From contig NC_015125.1 of the NCBI RefSeq assembly GCF_000202635.1, positions 2,232,001 to 2,296,000 on the forward strand: a stretch of DNA of 64,000 nucleotides. The letters run 5' to 3'. Below the pieces are notes generated by a model that was not told the origin of the DNA, ran no database searches, and was given only the letters and a program-made list of their open reading frames with translations. The DNA is from Microbacterium testaceum StLB037. Its GTDB lineage: Bacteria > Actinomycetota > Actinomycetes > Actinomycetales > Microbacteriaceae. A program made the translations under genes and the position numbers. Positions 26,107 to 35,226 of this stretch are shown piece after piece. Each line of letters opens with the position of its first letter. Within the stretch, counting starts at the first letter, position 1.

Positions 26107-27203
26107 GACCGCGGGGCCGCCGTCGAGGCGCGGACGTTCAGCCGCGGGCTCAGCTGCACGCGGTGGACGGGACGGTCGGGCTCGGCGATGCGCCGGGCCA
26201 GCAATTCGACGGCCGCCTCGCCCACGCTCGCGCGCGGCGGGCTGACCGCGGTGAGAGCGGGCGTGAAGAGCTGGGCCACCTCGTCGTCGTACGCGATGAT
26301 CGACAGGTCGTCGGGCACCGAGATGCCCCGGGTCAGCGCGAGGTCGACGAAGGCCATGGCCTCGGGGTCCGAGTGCACCAGCAGCGCCGTCACCCCGGTG
26401 GCGAGGGCCGAGTCGAGAGTGGCGTTCACGACGTCCGAGAAGTCGGGACTCGCGCGGTCGGGGAGCGTCTGCTCGAAGTGGTCGGCGGGGGTCAACGCGA
26501 GCTCCTCGCACGCGGTCTGCCATCCCGCCGCGATCTTGCGCGAGGTCGGCGAGTGCCGCGAGAGGATCAGCCCCACCTTGCGGTGGCCGAGCGTGGCGAG
26601 GTGCCGCGCGGCCAGCAGCGCGCCGAGGGCGTGGTCGGTCGTGACCGACTCCATCGGGATGCCGCCGGCCCCGGGCACCGCGTCGCGCTCGACGAGCACG
26701 CTCGGCACGGGGCAGTCGGCCAGCCAGCTCATCACGTCGGCGGCGTGGGCGGTGTCGGTGTTGGGGGCGACGATGAGTCCCCGTACGTCGCCGGTCGCGA
26801 CGAGGCGATCGAGGACCGGTCGCTCGTCCTGCAGCTCGTAGGAGGCGCCGCGCAGGAGCATCTTGTAGCCGAGGCGACGCCCGGCCGTCTCCATCCCGCG
26901 CACGACGCCCGGCCAGTAGTAGGCGAGGGAGGGGACGAGGACGGCGATCGATCCCGCCGGCGTCTCGTCGGCGCGGGGTTCGGGGCGCGGCGGGGTGTTC
27001 TCTCCCGCGACGGCTCCGCCGTGGACGCGGCGCAGCACCCCCTCTTTCTCGAGCTGGGCGAGGTCGCGGCGCAGGGTCACCGTCGCGACGCCCAGGTCTT
27101 CGGTGAGCTGCGAGATGCGCACGGCGCCGTCGCTGTGCAGCGCGCTCAGGATGTGCGCGCGGCGCTCCGCGGCCAAGGGCTGATGCGGGGTGGTGTCGGT
27201 CAT
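26103..27203 (-). CDS. hybrid regulator: DeoR-type HTH with LacI-type sensor domain
   Basis: This 366-residue transcription factor has a DeoR-family winged helix (residues about 12-68: ISQLTEDLGVATVTLRRDL, then VLRRVHGGAV). It is joined to a periplasmic-binding-protein-like sensor of LacI type (about 85-360: VRGLIVAPNTD, GHRKVGLILSRHS, LLVHSDPEAMAF, VPDDLSIIAYDD). The expected DeoR sugar-phosphate domain is absent. It overlaps both neighbours by 4 bp. It is the only regulator of the uronate locus, so it probably controls both divergent arms through the repeats at 29157-29180. The ligand is presumably an oligosaccharide or uronate from the pathway. Confidence 0.9.
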   Translation of the reverse strand: MTDTTPHQPLAAERRAHILSALHSDGAVRISQLTEDLGVATVTLRRDLAQLEKEGVLRRVHGGAVAGENTPPRPEPRADETPAGSIAVLVPSLAYYWPGVVRGMETAGRRLGYKMLLRGASYELQDERPVLDRLVATGDVRGLIVAPNTDTAHAADVMSWLADCPVPSVLVERDAVPGAGGIPMESVTTDHALGALLAARHLATLGHRKVGLILSRHSPTSRKIAAGWQTACEELALTPADHFEQTLPDRASPDFSDVVNATLDSALATGVTALLVHSDPEAMAFVDLALTRGISVPDDLSIIAYDDEVAQLFTPALTAVSPPRASVGEAAVELLARRIAEPDRPVHRVQLSPRLNVRASTAAPRS

Positions 27204-29125
27204 TCGTGATCCTCGATCGGTGAGTCCAGTTCTACCGTGACCTGGAGCTGAGTGCGGGATGCCAAGGGCAGGGCGAGGCGCGTCAGACGCTCCCCCCACA
27301 CCTCGGTGAGCATCGGATCGTCGAGATCGCGCACCTCGACCGCCGCGGCGATGTCGCTCGGCCAGCGCACGCGCACCGGGCGCGCCCCGTCTCGCGGGAT
27401 CACGCGCGCGCCGCCGCTCTCGAGGGTCACGTCGCCCGCGACGAGGAGGTGCAGTCGCGTGTCCTCTCCGGTCGGGATGCCGTCCGCGAAGCTCCAGGAG
27501 TCGTCGACCTCCACGCGCGCGGCCGCACGATCGAGCCGCGCTCGCCGGCGCCAGGTCGAGAGCCCCGCATCCGGGTACGCGCCCGCGAGCTCGACGGTGA
27601 ACGCCGAGCCGTGGTCGGCGATCTCGACCGCGGCGCCGCGGGCGGCGGCATCCGTCCCCTCCGGCTGGGCGGTGCCCCGCACCACGGGGACGTTGTGCCA
27701 CGCGCTCTGCATCGTCCAGATCGCGTACCGGTCGGGCCCGAACGTGGCCGCGGTGTAGGTCGGACGTCCGGCGTCGACGATCACGGGGACGCCGTCCACC
27801 GCGACGAGGAACGATCCGACGTCGTTGTGGTTGTGATGCTCGCCGTTATGGCCGCCCTTGGCGACGAGGGTGAGGCCGTCGCTCGACCCGGCGCTCTCGC
27901 GCGCGAGGAACACCTCGGTCGAGGCCAGCCAGACGTCGCGCGGCAGGGGAGGGGGAGCGGGGGATGCCGTGACCCAGGCGGGATCGGTGAGGCCGCGCAG
28001 CAGTCGGCCGAGGCCCTCGCGCTCGGTGGCCGCGGGCGCGCCCCGGTCGCGGTGCGACGCGGCGAACGCGGCGGCAGCGGTGTCGCCGTGCCGGCGGGCG
28101 GCGCGGTGCAGAGCGTGCCAGGGCTGGTCGGCGGGGGGCTTCGCCTGGCCGTCCGCGTGGTTGACGAACCAGTCGCCGCCCAGGTGCGATCGGTGGGGGA
28201 ACGCGACGGTCTCGCGCAGGGACGTCACGGCGGTGGCATCGGCCGCGCCGTCGGTCGCGTGGGCGAGGATGTCGAGCACCTCGAGGGCGCGCGCCGCGCC
28301 GTTCCACCAGTAGGCGTAGCCCTCGTCGATCGCGCCGTCGGCGGGGAGCACGGCGACGTAGCGGTCGAGGCCCTCGATCGCGAGGGCGATGACGCGGTCG
28401 CGCTCGGCGGCATCGCCGGCAGCGTCGAGCAGGCGCAGCGCGGCGACGATGACGTTGCCGTGGATCCAGGGGTTCCAGTTGTGCACGTCGCCGTCGAGAC
28501 CGATCCAGTGCCAGTCGCGCCGTCGCTGGAACGGTTCGAAGACGCGCACTCGCGCTTCGTACCGGATGCGGTCGCGAACGCCGGGAGCCCGCGTGTCGAG
28601 CTGCGCTCCGAGGAGGTGGTCGATCCAGGCGAGCTGCGCGACGGTCTCTCCCGCGCCGAGGTCGACGTAGGGATCGGTCACGGTCGCGAGGACCGCACCG
28701 TGCACGCGACGGGTGTCGTCGTGGGCGGGCCAGCACCACGAGCTCTGCTCGCACAGCAGCACGATGCCATCCACGACCTCGTCGATCCACGCGTCGTCGA
28801 GCGTGGTGGCGGCGGCGATGGCCGCGCGGCTCAGCCGGCGCTGCCGCTCGAAGGCCGCGTCCTCCCACGCGGTGCGGTCGCCGTCGCGATGGACGCGGGC
28901 GGCGTCGCTCGCGCGGGGGTGGGGCCAGGGCGTCGATCGCTCGGCCACGGCGCGGGCGACGATGTCGTCGAGCCCGAGGCGGTCTGCGGACCCGGAGTGT
29001 GGGTCCCAGACCGTGCGGTCGGACGCCGGGGCGACGGGCAGCGCATCGTCGCCGGAACGGCGGATGACGACGTGTCCGAGCTGCGCGGCGAGCGGCCCAC
29101 GGAAGGGCGCGGTGGGGAACGACAT
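27200..29125 (-). CDS. heparinase II/III-like protein (putative polysaccharide lyase)
   Basis: This 641-residue protein lacks a signal peptide. Its N-terminal helical toroid (to about 370) has DWHWIGLDGDVHNWNPWIHG and EGYAYWWNG. The C-terminal beta-sandwich has GGHNGEHHNHNDVGSF near residue 430, the heparinase II/III signature. Such enzymes eliminate at uronic-acid bonds, leaving a 4,5-unsaturated uronate. The start at 29125 is fixed by AAAGGAGACCG; the longer frame is not needed. First gene of the minus arm, facing GH88/KduI/KduD genes that use exactly such a product. Cytoplasmic location implies imported oligosaccharides as substrate. Specificity is unknown. Confidence 0.85.
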   Translation of the reverse strand: MSFPTAPFRGPLAAQLGHVVIRRSGDDALPVAPASDRTVWDPHSGSADRLGLDDIVARAVAERSTPWPHPRASDAARVHRDGDRTAWEDAAFERQRRLSRAAIAAATTLDDAWIDEVVDGIVLLCEQSSWCWPAHDDTRRVHGAVLATVTDPYVDLGAGETVAQLAWIDHLLGAQLDTRAPGVRDRIRYEARVRVFEPFQRRRDWHWIGLDGDVHNWNPWIHGNVIVAALRLLDAAGDAAERDRVIALAIEGLDRYVAVLPADGAIDEGYAYWWNGAARALEVLDILAHATDGAADATAVTSLRETVAFPHRSHLGGDWFVNHADGQAKPPADQPWHALHRAARRHGDTAAAAFAASHRDRGAPAATEREGLGRLLRGLTDPAWVTASPAPPPLPRDVWLASTEVFLARESAGSSDGLTLVAKGGHNGEHHNHNDVGSFLVAVDGVPVIVDAGRPTYTAATFGPDRYAIWTMQSAWHNVPVVRGTAQPEGTDAAARGAAVEIADHGSAFTVELAGAYPDAGLSTWRRRARLDRAAARVEVDDSWSFADGIPTGEDTRLHLLVAGDVTLESGGARVIPRDGARPVRVRWPSDIAAAVEVRDLDDPMLTEVWGERLTRLALPLASRTQLQVTVELDSPIEDHE

Positions 29126-29156
29126 CGGTCTCCTTTGAGCGGGCTTCTCCCGCCTG

Positions 29157-29180
29157 AAACGATCATAAACGATCACGATG
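29157..29180. promoter_or_regulatory. putative operator: AAACGATCA repeats
   Basis: AAACGATCA occurs at 29157-29165 and 29167-29175, 10 bp apart (one helical turn), followed by CGATG. The block lies in the 153-bp A/T-rich divergent region between the heparinase-like and DUF2264 genes, which also holds GTTGTTTTTTGATTG at about 29202-29216. Likely site for the hybrid regulator or a promoter. Confidence 0.5.
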
Positions 29181-29278
29181 ATTCAGAAAAGATGTTGTGG
29201 TGTTGTTTTTTGATTGCTACGCTCGCCATCGTTCACCCGTTCGGTTCGGGTGTGACGACGGTCTTCGAAGGAGAATCC

Positions 29279-31291
29279 GTGGCGACTTCCGCCCTTCCCC
29301 GCCTCGCCGGCGGACAGCGCAGCGACTGGCTCGCCGTCGCCGACGCGCTCCTCGCGGCGGCGCAGCGGTACGCCACCCCGGGCCGGGGACGCATCGTGTT
29401 CCCCGGGGCCGAGGGCGGCTACGGTGCGGCGGTCGACGGCCTCGAGGGCTTCGCGCGGGTCTTCCTGCTCGCGGGCTTCCGCATCGCCGGAGCGCGCGGT
29501 CAGGGAGTGGACGAGCTCATCGCGTTCTTCGCCGAGGGCGTGCGCACCGGCGTGGATCCGGATGCCACGGACCGCTGGGTCCGCATGGACGAGCACGCGC
29601 AGGCCAAGGTCGAAGCGGCCTCCCTCGCCCTCGCCCTGGATCTCACCCGGGAGTGGATCTGGGACACGCTCGACGCGCGGACCCGCGAGAGGGTCATCGC
29701 CTACCTCGCCCCGGTCGTGGGGGACGAGACCTACCCGCAGACCAACTGGGTGTGGTTCCGCATCGTCGTCGAGACGTTCCTGCGCTCCGTCGGGGGTCCC
29801 TGGTCGCCCGACGACATCGCCGCCGACCTCGCGCGGCACGACTCGTTCGTCCGTGCCGACGGGTGGTTGTCGGACGGGGAGGAGCGCGCCTTCGACCACT
29901 ACGTGGGCTGGGCCCTGCACGTCTATCCCGTGCTCTGGCCCCGCATGACGGGTGCCGCCGACCTCGTCGATCACCGCACCGCGGGTGACGTCGCTCGGCT
30001 CGACCGCTTCCTCGAGGACGCCGTGCGACTCATCGGCGCGGACGGCTCGCCGCTCCTGCAGGGCCGGAGCCTCATCTACCGCTTCGCCGCCGCGGCCCCG
30101 TTCTGGGCGGGGATCATCGCCGGAGTCCCCTCGACCGGAGCGGGCCGCCTGCGGCGCGCCGCGGGCGCGGTCGTCGACCACTTCGTCACCCGCGGCGCCC
30201 CGGATGCCGACGGCATCCTCACCCTCGGATGGCACGGCGAGTGGCGCGCGCTCGCCCAGTCGTACTCCGGCCCCGGCTCGCCCTACTGGGCCGTCAAGGG
30301 GCTGATGGGGATCGCCCTCCCCGCCGATCACCCCGTGTGGAGCGCGCCCGACGAGCCCCTCCCGATCACCGAGGCCGACGACCTGCGCGCCATCGCCGCC
30401 GCCGGATGGATCGTCTCGGGCACCCGTACCGACGGGATCGTCCGTGTCGTCAACCACGGCACCGACAAGGCCCGCCCGGGTGCCCACACGGCCGATTCGC
30501 CCCTGTACGCGCGCATCGGCTACTCCACGGCGACCGCTCCTCTCCTCGACGACCTGGCCTGGACCGATCCGCTCGAACAGGCGGTGGCCCTCGTCGACGC
30601 GAGCGGCCGCGCAACCCATCGCACGGCCCTGACGCCCTTAGGCGCCCAGGTCGTCGACGGCGTCGGGATCGCGTCCTCGACCTCGGACGTGCACACCGTC
30701 GACGTCTCTCCCACGACCCACCGCCACGGCGCGGGCCTCGCCGGCACGACGCGCCACCTCGCGCGGGTCACGGTGCGCTCGCTCGTCCGCGGCCCGTGGG
30801 AGGTGCGTCTCACCTCGATCGATGACCTCGCCGTCGGCGTCGACCTCGAGGGGCTGCGCCTGCGCGTGGGTGGCTGGCCCCTCGCCGGCGACGAGCCGCA
30901 GCACGGCACCGACACGGGGAGCGCCGAGGTGCGCCTCGACGGCCGGGTGTCCGGCATCCGGGCCCTTCGTCCCGAGGCGATCTCGAGCGTCGTGGTCCGC
31001 CGCGGCGCGAGCCCGCTGGGCGAGACCGCGGCCGTCCCGGTGCTCACGTGGGACGCGGAGGTCGGCGTGCCGTTCGCGGCGCTCGTGACGCTGACCGGCG
31101 CCGAGACCGCCGACGACATCCCGGCCTCGCTCGAGATCGAGGGCGACGAGCCCGTCGCCGTCGTCACCTGGCCCGACGGTCGGTCGACGCGCACCCCCCT
31201 CACAGACTCCGGAGCCTCTCGATGGGCGCACCGGCATTCACGGGCCCGCACCGGTGTCCCGCACGCAATCGCAAAGGAGCAGCACGCATGA
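29279..31291 (+). CDS. DUF2264 domain protein
   Basis: This 670-residue cytoplasmic protein belongs by resemblance to DUF2264 (N-terminal half: RIVFPGAEGGYGAAVDGLEGFAR, NWVWFRIVVETFLRSVGG, FDHYVGWALHVYPVLW, LLQGRSLIYRFAAAAPFW, YSGPGSPYWAVKGLMGIALP). The pattern suggests a helical toroid followed by a beta-rich C-terminal half (about 400-660), the layout of several lyases and hydrolases. GTG at 29279 follows GAAGGAGAATCC. It is the first gene of the plus arm and overlaps the binding-protein gene (ATGA). A role in breaking down the same uronate polymer is inferred from context only; I know of no firm biochemical function for the family. Confidence 0.82.
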   Translation: MATSALPRLAGGQRSDWLAVADALLAAAQRYATPGRGRIVFPGAEGGYGAAVDGLEGFARVFLLAGFRIAGARGQGVDELIAFFAEGVRTGVDPDATDRWVRMDEHAQAKVEAASLALALDLTREWIWDTLDARTRERVIAYLAPVVGDETYPQTNWVWFRIVVETFLRSVGGPWSPDDIAADLARHDSFVRADGWLSDGEERAFDHYVGWALHVYPVLWPRMTGAADLVDHRTAGDVARLDRFLEDAVRLIGADGSPLLQGRSLIYRFAAAAPFWAGIIAGVPSTGAGRLRRAAGAVVDHFVTRGAPDADGILTLGWHGEWRALAQSYSGPGSPYWAVKGLMGIALPADHPVWSAPDEPLPITEADDLRAIAAAGWIVSGTRTDGIVRVVNHGTDKARPGAHTADSPLYARIGYSTATAPLLDDLAWTDPLEQAVALVDASGRATHRTALTPLGAQVVDGVGIASSTSDVHTVDVSPTTHRHGAGLAGTTRHLARVTVRSLVRGPWEVRLTSIDDLAVGVDLEGLRLRVGGWPLAGDEPQHGTDTGSAEVRLDGRVSGIRALRPEAISSVVVRRGASPLGETAAVPVLTWDAEVGVPFAALVTLTGAETADDIPASLEIEGDEPVAVVTWPDGRSTRTPLTDSGASRWAHRHSRARTGVPHAIAKEQHA

Positions 31292-32589
31292 AGCGCAAGA
31301 TCGTCGTCGCGACCGGGGTGGGCATCGTCGCCGCCCTGTCGCTGACCGCCTGCAGCGGCGGATCGTCCGAGGCCCCCGCCCAGAGCGGTCCGGTCACGCT
31401 GTCGATGTCGGGGTGGAGCCTCAGCACCACGCCCGAGTTCCAGGCCCTCGCCGACAAGTTCCACGAGGAGAACCCCGACGTCACGATCGAGGTCAAGGAG
31501 TACGACTCCGCCAACTACGACACCCTCATGACGGCCGACCTGGCCGCGGGCACCGGTCCCGACATCATCACGCAGAAGAACCTCAAGACCTTCATCACGT
31601 ACCAGGCCGGCGGCCAGCTCGCCGACGTGTCGGACGTGACCCTTCCCGACGGCATCGGCGGCGCGGACGCCTACCAGGTCGACGGGTCGACCTGGGCTGT
31701 GCCCTACCGCCAGGACTCCTGGGTGCTCTTCTACAACAAGGACCTCTTCACAAAGGCCGGCGTCGCCGAGCCCGACGGGTCGTGGACCTGGGACGACTAC
31801 GAGAAGGCCGCCGAGCAGCTGACGACCAAGCTCGGCGCCGCCGGCTCCGCCGCCCTCGGCACCTACGAGCACAGCTGGCAGTCGACCGTGCAGGGCTTCG
31901 CGAACGCGCAGACCCCCGACGTGAACATCCTCGACGGCGACTACGGCTACCTGAAGCCGTACTACGAGCGTGCCCTCGCGCTCCAGGACGCGGGTGCCCA
32001 GGTCGAGTACAACACCGTCACCGCCAACAAGCTCACCTACCAGGCCGAGTTCGGCAAGCAGCAGGCGGCCATGATGCCGATGGGCACCTGGTACGTCGCG
32101 ACCCTCATCGCCCAGCAGGCCAAGGGCGAGGCCGACGCCTTCCCGTGGGGCTTCGCGCCGATCCCGCAGTACGACTCCTCGACGACCGGCACCTCGAAGA
32201 CCCCGGTGACCTTCGGCGACCCGACCGGCTTCGCGATCAACAAGGCGGCGGATGCCACCAAGCTCGCCGCCGCGAAGAAGTTCCTCGCCTTCGCCTCGGG
32301 TGAAGAGGGCGCGCAGGTGCTCGCCGGCCTCGGCATCACGCCGGCGCTCACGAGCGACGCCGTCGCGAAGACGTACTTCGCCGTCAAGGGCGCGCCCACC
32401 GACGAGCTGTCGTCGTTCGCCTGGTCGACGCACGAGACCAAGCCGGAGAACCCCACCTCGGCGAAGACCGCGGCCGTGCAGAACATCCTGCTCGACCTGC
32501 ACACGGCCGTCATGTCGGGGTCGACGTCGATCGACGACGCGATCAAGACCGCCGAAGACCGCGTCAAGAGCGAGGTCGGCGTCGGCTGA
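31288..32589 (+). CDS. carbohydrate ABC transporter, substrate-binding lipoprotein (uronate locus)
   Basis: This 433-residue cluster-1 sugar-binding lipoprotein has signal peptide and lipobox LTAC (Cys22). Mature blocks are LSMSGWSLSTTPEF, NPDVTIEVKEYDS, AVPYRQDSWVLFYNKDLF and FGDPTGFAINKAAD. The ATG overlaps the DUF2264 stop. Ligand is probably an oligosaccharide with a glucuronate-type residue, judged from GH88 and Kdu genes downstream. The gap of 75 bp to the next permease contains GGTCGGCCCGGG...CCCGGGCCGACC, a strong inverted repeat at about 32602-32630 that may shape transcript levels. Confidence 0.93.
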   Translation: MKRKIVVATGVGIVAALSLTACSGGSSEAPAQSGPVTLSMSGWSLSTTPEFQALADKFHEENPDVTIEVKEYDSANYDTLMTADLAAGTGPDIITQKNLKTFITYQAGGQLADVSDVTLPDGIGGADAYQVDGSTWAVPYRQDSWVLFYNKDLFTKAGVAEPDGSWTWDDYEKAAEQLTTKLGAAGSAALGTYEHSWQSTVQGFANAQTPDVNILDGDYGYLKPYYERALALQDAGAQVEYNTVTANKLTYQAEFGKQQAAMMPMGTWYVATLIAQQAKGEADAFPWGFAPIPQYDSSTTGTSKTPVTFGDPTGFAINKAADATKLAAAKKFLAFASGEEGAQVLAGLGITPALTSDAVAKTYFAVKGAPTDELSSFAWSTHETKPENPTSAKTAAVQNILLDLHTAVMSGSTSIDDAIKTAEDRVKSEVGVG

Positions 32590-32664
32590 CGCCCCCTCAC
32601 CGGTCGGCCCGGGCAGCGTCCCGGGCCGACCGCCCCTGAGATCCCCTCACGATCTGGAGACCCC

Positions 32665-33615
32665 ATGGCGACCATCGCCGACACGCGCCCGAAGGCGCCG
32701 AAGACCGGGCGAGACCGCGGGCCGCGCCCCGCGCGCCGCCGGTCGCGCCTGACGCTGCGCAGCACCCTCATCGGGTGGAGCTTCATCCTCCCCAACTTCC
32801 TGGGCTTCGCGGCGCTGACGCTCGTGCCCGTCGTCACGCTCTTCTACATGTCGATGGCGAACTGGAACGTGTTCGGCTCGTCGGCGTTCGTGGGCCTCGC
32901 GAACTTCCAGCGCCTGCTCGGCGACGGCAGCTTCCGCATCGCCCTGCTGAACACGCTCTACTACGCGGCCCTGCACATCCCGCTGACGATGGTCGTCGCG
33001 CTGGGGCTCGCGCTCCTGCTCAACAACAAGCTGCGCGGGGTCGCGTTCTTCCGCACCGCCGCGTTCTTCCCCTACATCACCTCGATCGTCGCGATCGCCG
33101 TGGTGTGGAACCTGCTCTTCAGCCCCGAGTACGGCCCGATCAACGAGATCCTGCGCTTCTTCGGCCTGCAGAACCCGCCCGGGTGGCTCACCTCGTCGGA
33201 GTGGGCGATGCCCGCCGTCGTGATCATCAGCACCTGGCGCGACATGGGTTACTACATGATCCTCTTCCTCGCGGGGCTGCAGACCGTGCCGCGTGAACTC
33301 CACGAGGCCGCCCGCGTCGACGGGGCGAACGTGTGGCAGCGCTTCGTCAACGTCACGCTGCCGTGCCTGCGGCCGACGACGTTCTTCGTGACGGTGATGC
33401 TCACGATCAACTCCTTCAAGATCTTCGACCTCATCCTCGTGATGACCCAGGGCGGTCCCGGTCAGTCGACGCTCGTGCTGTCGCAGTTCATCTACCAGAA
33501 GGGCTTCCAGGAGAACCAGTTCGGGTACGCGTCCGCGGCATCCATCGTCCTGTTCCTCCTGTGCATCGTCGTGACGCTCGTGCAGTTCTTCCTCAACAAG
33601 AAGCGAGACGCCTGA
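32665..33615 (+). CDS. carbohydrate ABC transporter permease, MalF type
   Basis: This 316-residue permease has a basic N-tail to about residue 35, then WSFILPNFLGFAALTLVPVV as TM1. EAARVDGANVWQRFVNVTLP is the EAA loop for ATPase contact. Six TM segments are predicted, the last VLFLLCIVVTLVQFFLN. It partners the MalG-type protein whose ATG shares one base with its stop. The ATPase subunit is not encoded in the locus. Confidence 0.93.
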   Translation: MATIADTRPKAPKTGRDRGPRPARRRSRLTLRSTLIGWSFILPNFLGFAALTLVPVVTLFYMSMANWNVFGSSAFVGLANFQRLLGDGSFRIALLNTLYYAALHIPLTMVVALGLALLLNNKLRGVAFFRTAAFFPYITSIVAIAVVWNLLFSPEYGPINEILRFFGLQNPPGWLTSSEWAMPAVVIISTWRDMGYYMILFLAGLQTVPRELHEAARVDGANVWQRFVNVTLPCLRPTTFFVTVMLTINSFKIFDLILVMTQGGPGQSTLVLSQFIYQKGFQENQFGYASAASIVLFLLCIVVTLVQFFLNKKRDA

Positions 33616-34529
33616 TGACCGATCTCCTCGTTCCCGACGCGACCCGCACGCTCGTCACCGCGGGCGCGAAGCCGCCGCGCCGTCGTCCGGTCGCCGGTGC
33701 CCACCCCGCCCGGCGCGTGGGCCGGATCATCGGCTACGCCGTGATGATCCTCGCCGCCGCGGCGTTGCTGCTGCCGTTCTTTTGGATGATCATGAGCTCG
33801 CTCAAGACGCCCAACGACGTCTTCAGCGCCCCCGTGAAGTGGCTTCCCGAGACGTGGGTGTGGAGCAACTACATCGACATCTGGACGCAGTCCGGGATGC
33901 TCACCTGGATCCGCAACACCCTCGTTCTCGCGGTCGTCGTGACGTTCCTGCAGGTGCTCACCGGCTCGTTCGCCGCGTACGGCTTCTCGCGCATGCGCTT
34001 CCCCGGTCGCGACGTGCTGTTCCTCGTGTACATCGGCACGATCGCCGTGCCGTGGCAGTCGTACATGATCCCGCAGTTCATCCTGCTGTCGAATCTCAAG
34101 GTGTCGAACACCCTCTGGGCGATCATCCTCATCCAGGCCTTCGGCGCGTTCGGGGTGTTCCTGATGAAGCAGTACTACGACACCATCCCCGAGGACCTGT
34201 CCGAGGCCGCGCGCCTCGACGGGCTGAGCGAGTACGGCATCTGGGCGCGCATCATGCTCCCGCTCTCGGTCCCCGCGATCGCGAGCCTGACGATGCTGAC
34301 GTTCGTCAGCACGTGGAACGACTACCTCGGCCCGCTCATCTATCTGCGCAACCCCGACCTCTGGACCATCCAGCTGGGGCTGCAGAGCTTCGTGAGCACG
34401 CTCTACGACGCCAACTACGCGCTGCTGTTCGCCGGACTCACGATGTCGGTCGTCCCGATCGCGGTCGTGTTCCTCCTCGGACAGAAGTACTTCGTCGAGG
34501 GCATCGCCACCAGCGGAATGAAGGGCTGA
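33615..34529 (+). CDS. carbohydrate ABC transporter permease, MalG type
   Basis: This 304-residue permease has TM1 GYAVMILAAAALLLPFFWMI, periplasmic NYIDIWTQSGMLTWIRNTLV and EAA loop EAARLDGLSEYGIWARIMLP. It ends FLLGQKYFVEGIATSGMKG, a typical MalG tail. It overlaps the preceding stop by one base, so the two subunits are made together. It completes the importer of the uronate locus. Confidence 0.93.
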   Translation: MTDLLVPDATRTLVTAGAKPPRRRPVAGAHPARRVGRIIGYAVMILAAAALLLPFFWMIMSSLKTPNDVFSAPVKWLPETWVWSNYIDIWTQSGMLTWIRNTLVLAVVVTFLQVLTGSFAAYGFSRMRFPGRDVLFLVYIGTIAVPWQSYMIPQFILLSNLKVSNTLWAIILIQAFGAFGVFLMKQYYDTIPEDLSEAARLDGLSEYGIWARIMLPLSVPAIASLTMLTFVSTWNDYLGPLIYLRNPDLWTIQLGLQSFVSTLYDANYALLFAGLTMSVVPIAVVFLLGQKYFVEGIATSGMKG

Positions 34530-34532
34530 GCC

Positions 34533-35207
34533 GTGCGCCGCATCTCCCACGACACGTACGCGAGCATCTTCTCCACGGTCTACCTGGGGCTGATGGTCAA
34601 CGTGATGCTGATCGTCGGCTGCGCACCGCTGGTGTTCCTGCTGCTGACGACCGACCCCGCCGCGTCGTGGCCGCTGCTGCTGATCGCGACGCCCCTCTGC
34701 GGACCCGCGCTCGTCGGGGCCCTGACGGCCTTCCGCGCGCACGGGCTCGGGGAGGGACGGGTCGTGCGCGCCTTCTGGGCCGGCTGGCGCCGCACCGCGG
34801 GGAAGGCCCTCGGCGTGGGGGCGATCGTGGCCGTCGTGCTCGCGATCGTGCTCGTCGACGTGCGCGCCGTGTCGGCGGCATCCTGGTCCGTCCTCGTCGT
34901 GCCGCTGTGCGCCACCCTCGCGCTGCTCGCCCTGGCGACCGCCCCGGTGGCGCTCACCGCCCTGGCCGAGGCGCCGGGCACTCCGCTGCGGGTGCTGCTG
35001 TCGACGGCGGCCGCGCTGGCCGTCCGCCGCTGGTACCTGAGCGCGGTGAGCCTGCTCGTCCTCGCCGGTCAGGCGGCGCTGTTCGTGACCTCTCCCGCGC
35101 TGGCGCTCGGCCTCACCGCCGCGCCCGCCCTGTACCTGGTCTGGGCGAACGCCCGCTACGCCCTCCGCCCCGTGCTTCCGGCCGACGCCACCGTCGCCGC
35201 CGTCTGA
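34533..35207 (+). CDS. YesL-like (DUF624) membrane protein
   Basis: This 224-residue protein has about five to six transmembrane segments: LGLMVNVMLIVGCAPLVFLL, LLLIATPLCGPALVGALTAF, VGAIVAVVLAIVLVDV, LVVPLCATLALLALATAP and two more. The N-terminal pattern and the small polar motif FWAGWRRTAGKAL match DUF624/YesL, which accompanies sugar ABC importers in pectin and other polysaccharide loci; its function is not settled. GTG start, 3 bp after the permease stop, so it belongs to the importer operon. Confidence 0.8.
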   Translation: MRRISHDTYASIFSTVYLGLMVNVMLIVGCAPLVFLLLTTDPAASWPLLLIATPLCGPALVGALTAFRAHGLGEGRVVRAFWAGWRRTAGKALGVGAIVAVVLAIVLVDVRAVSAASWSVLVVPLCATLALLALATAPVALTALAEAPGTPLRVLLSTAAALAVRRWYLSAVSLLVLAGQAALFVTSPALALGLTAAPALYLVWANARYALRPVLPADATVAAV

Positions 35208-35226
35208 TCCGAAGGATTTCTCCCGC

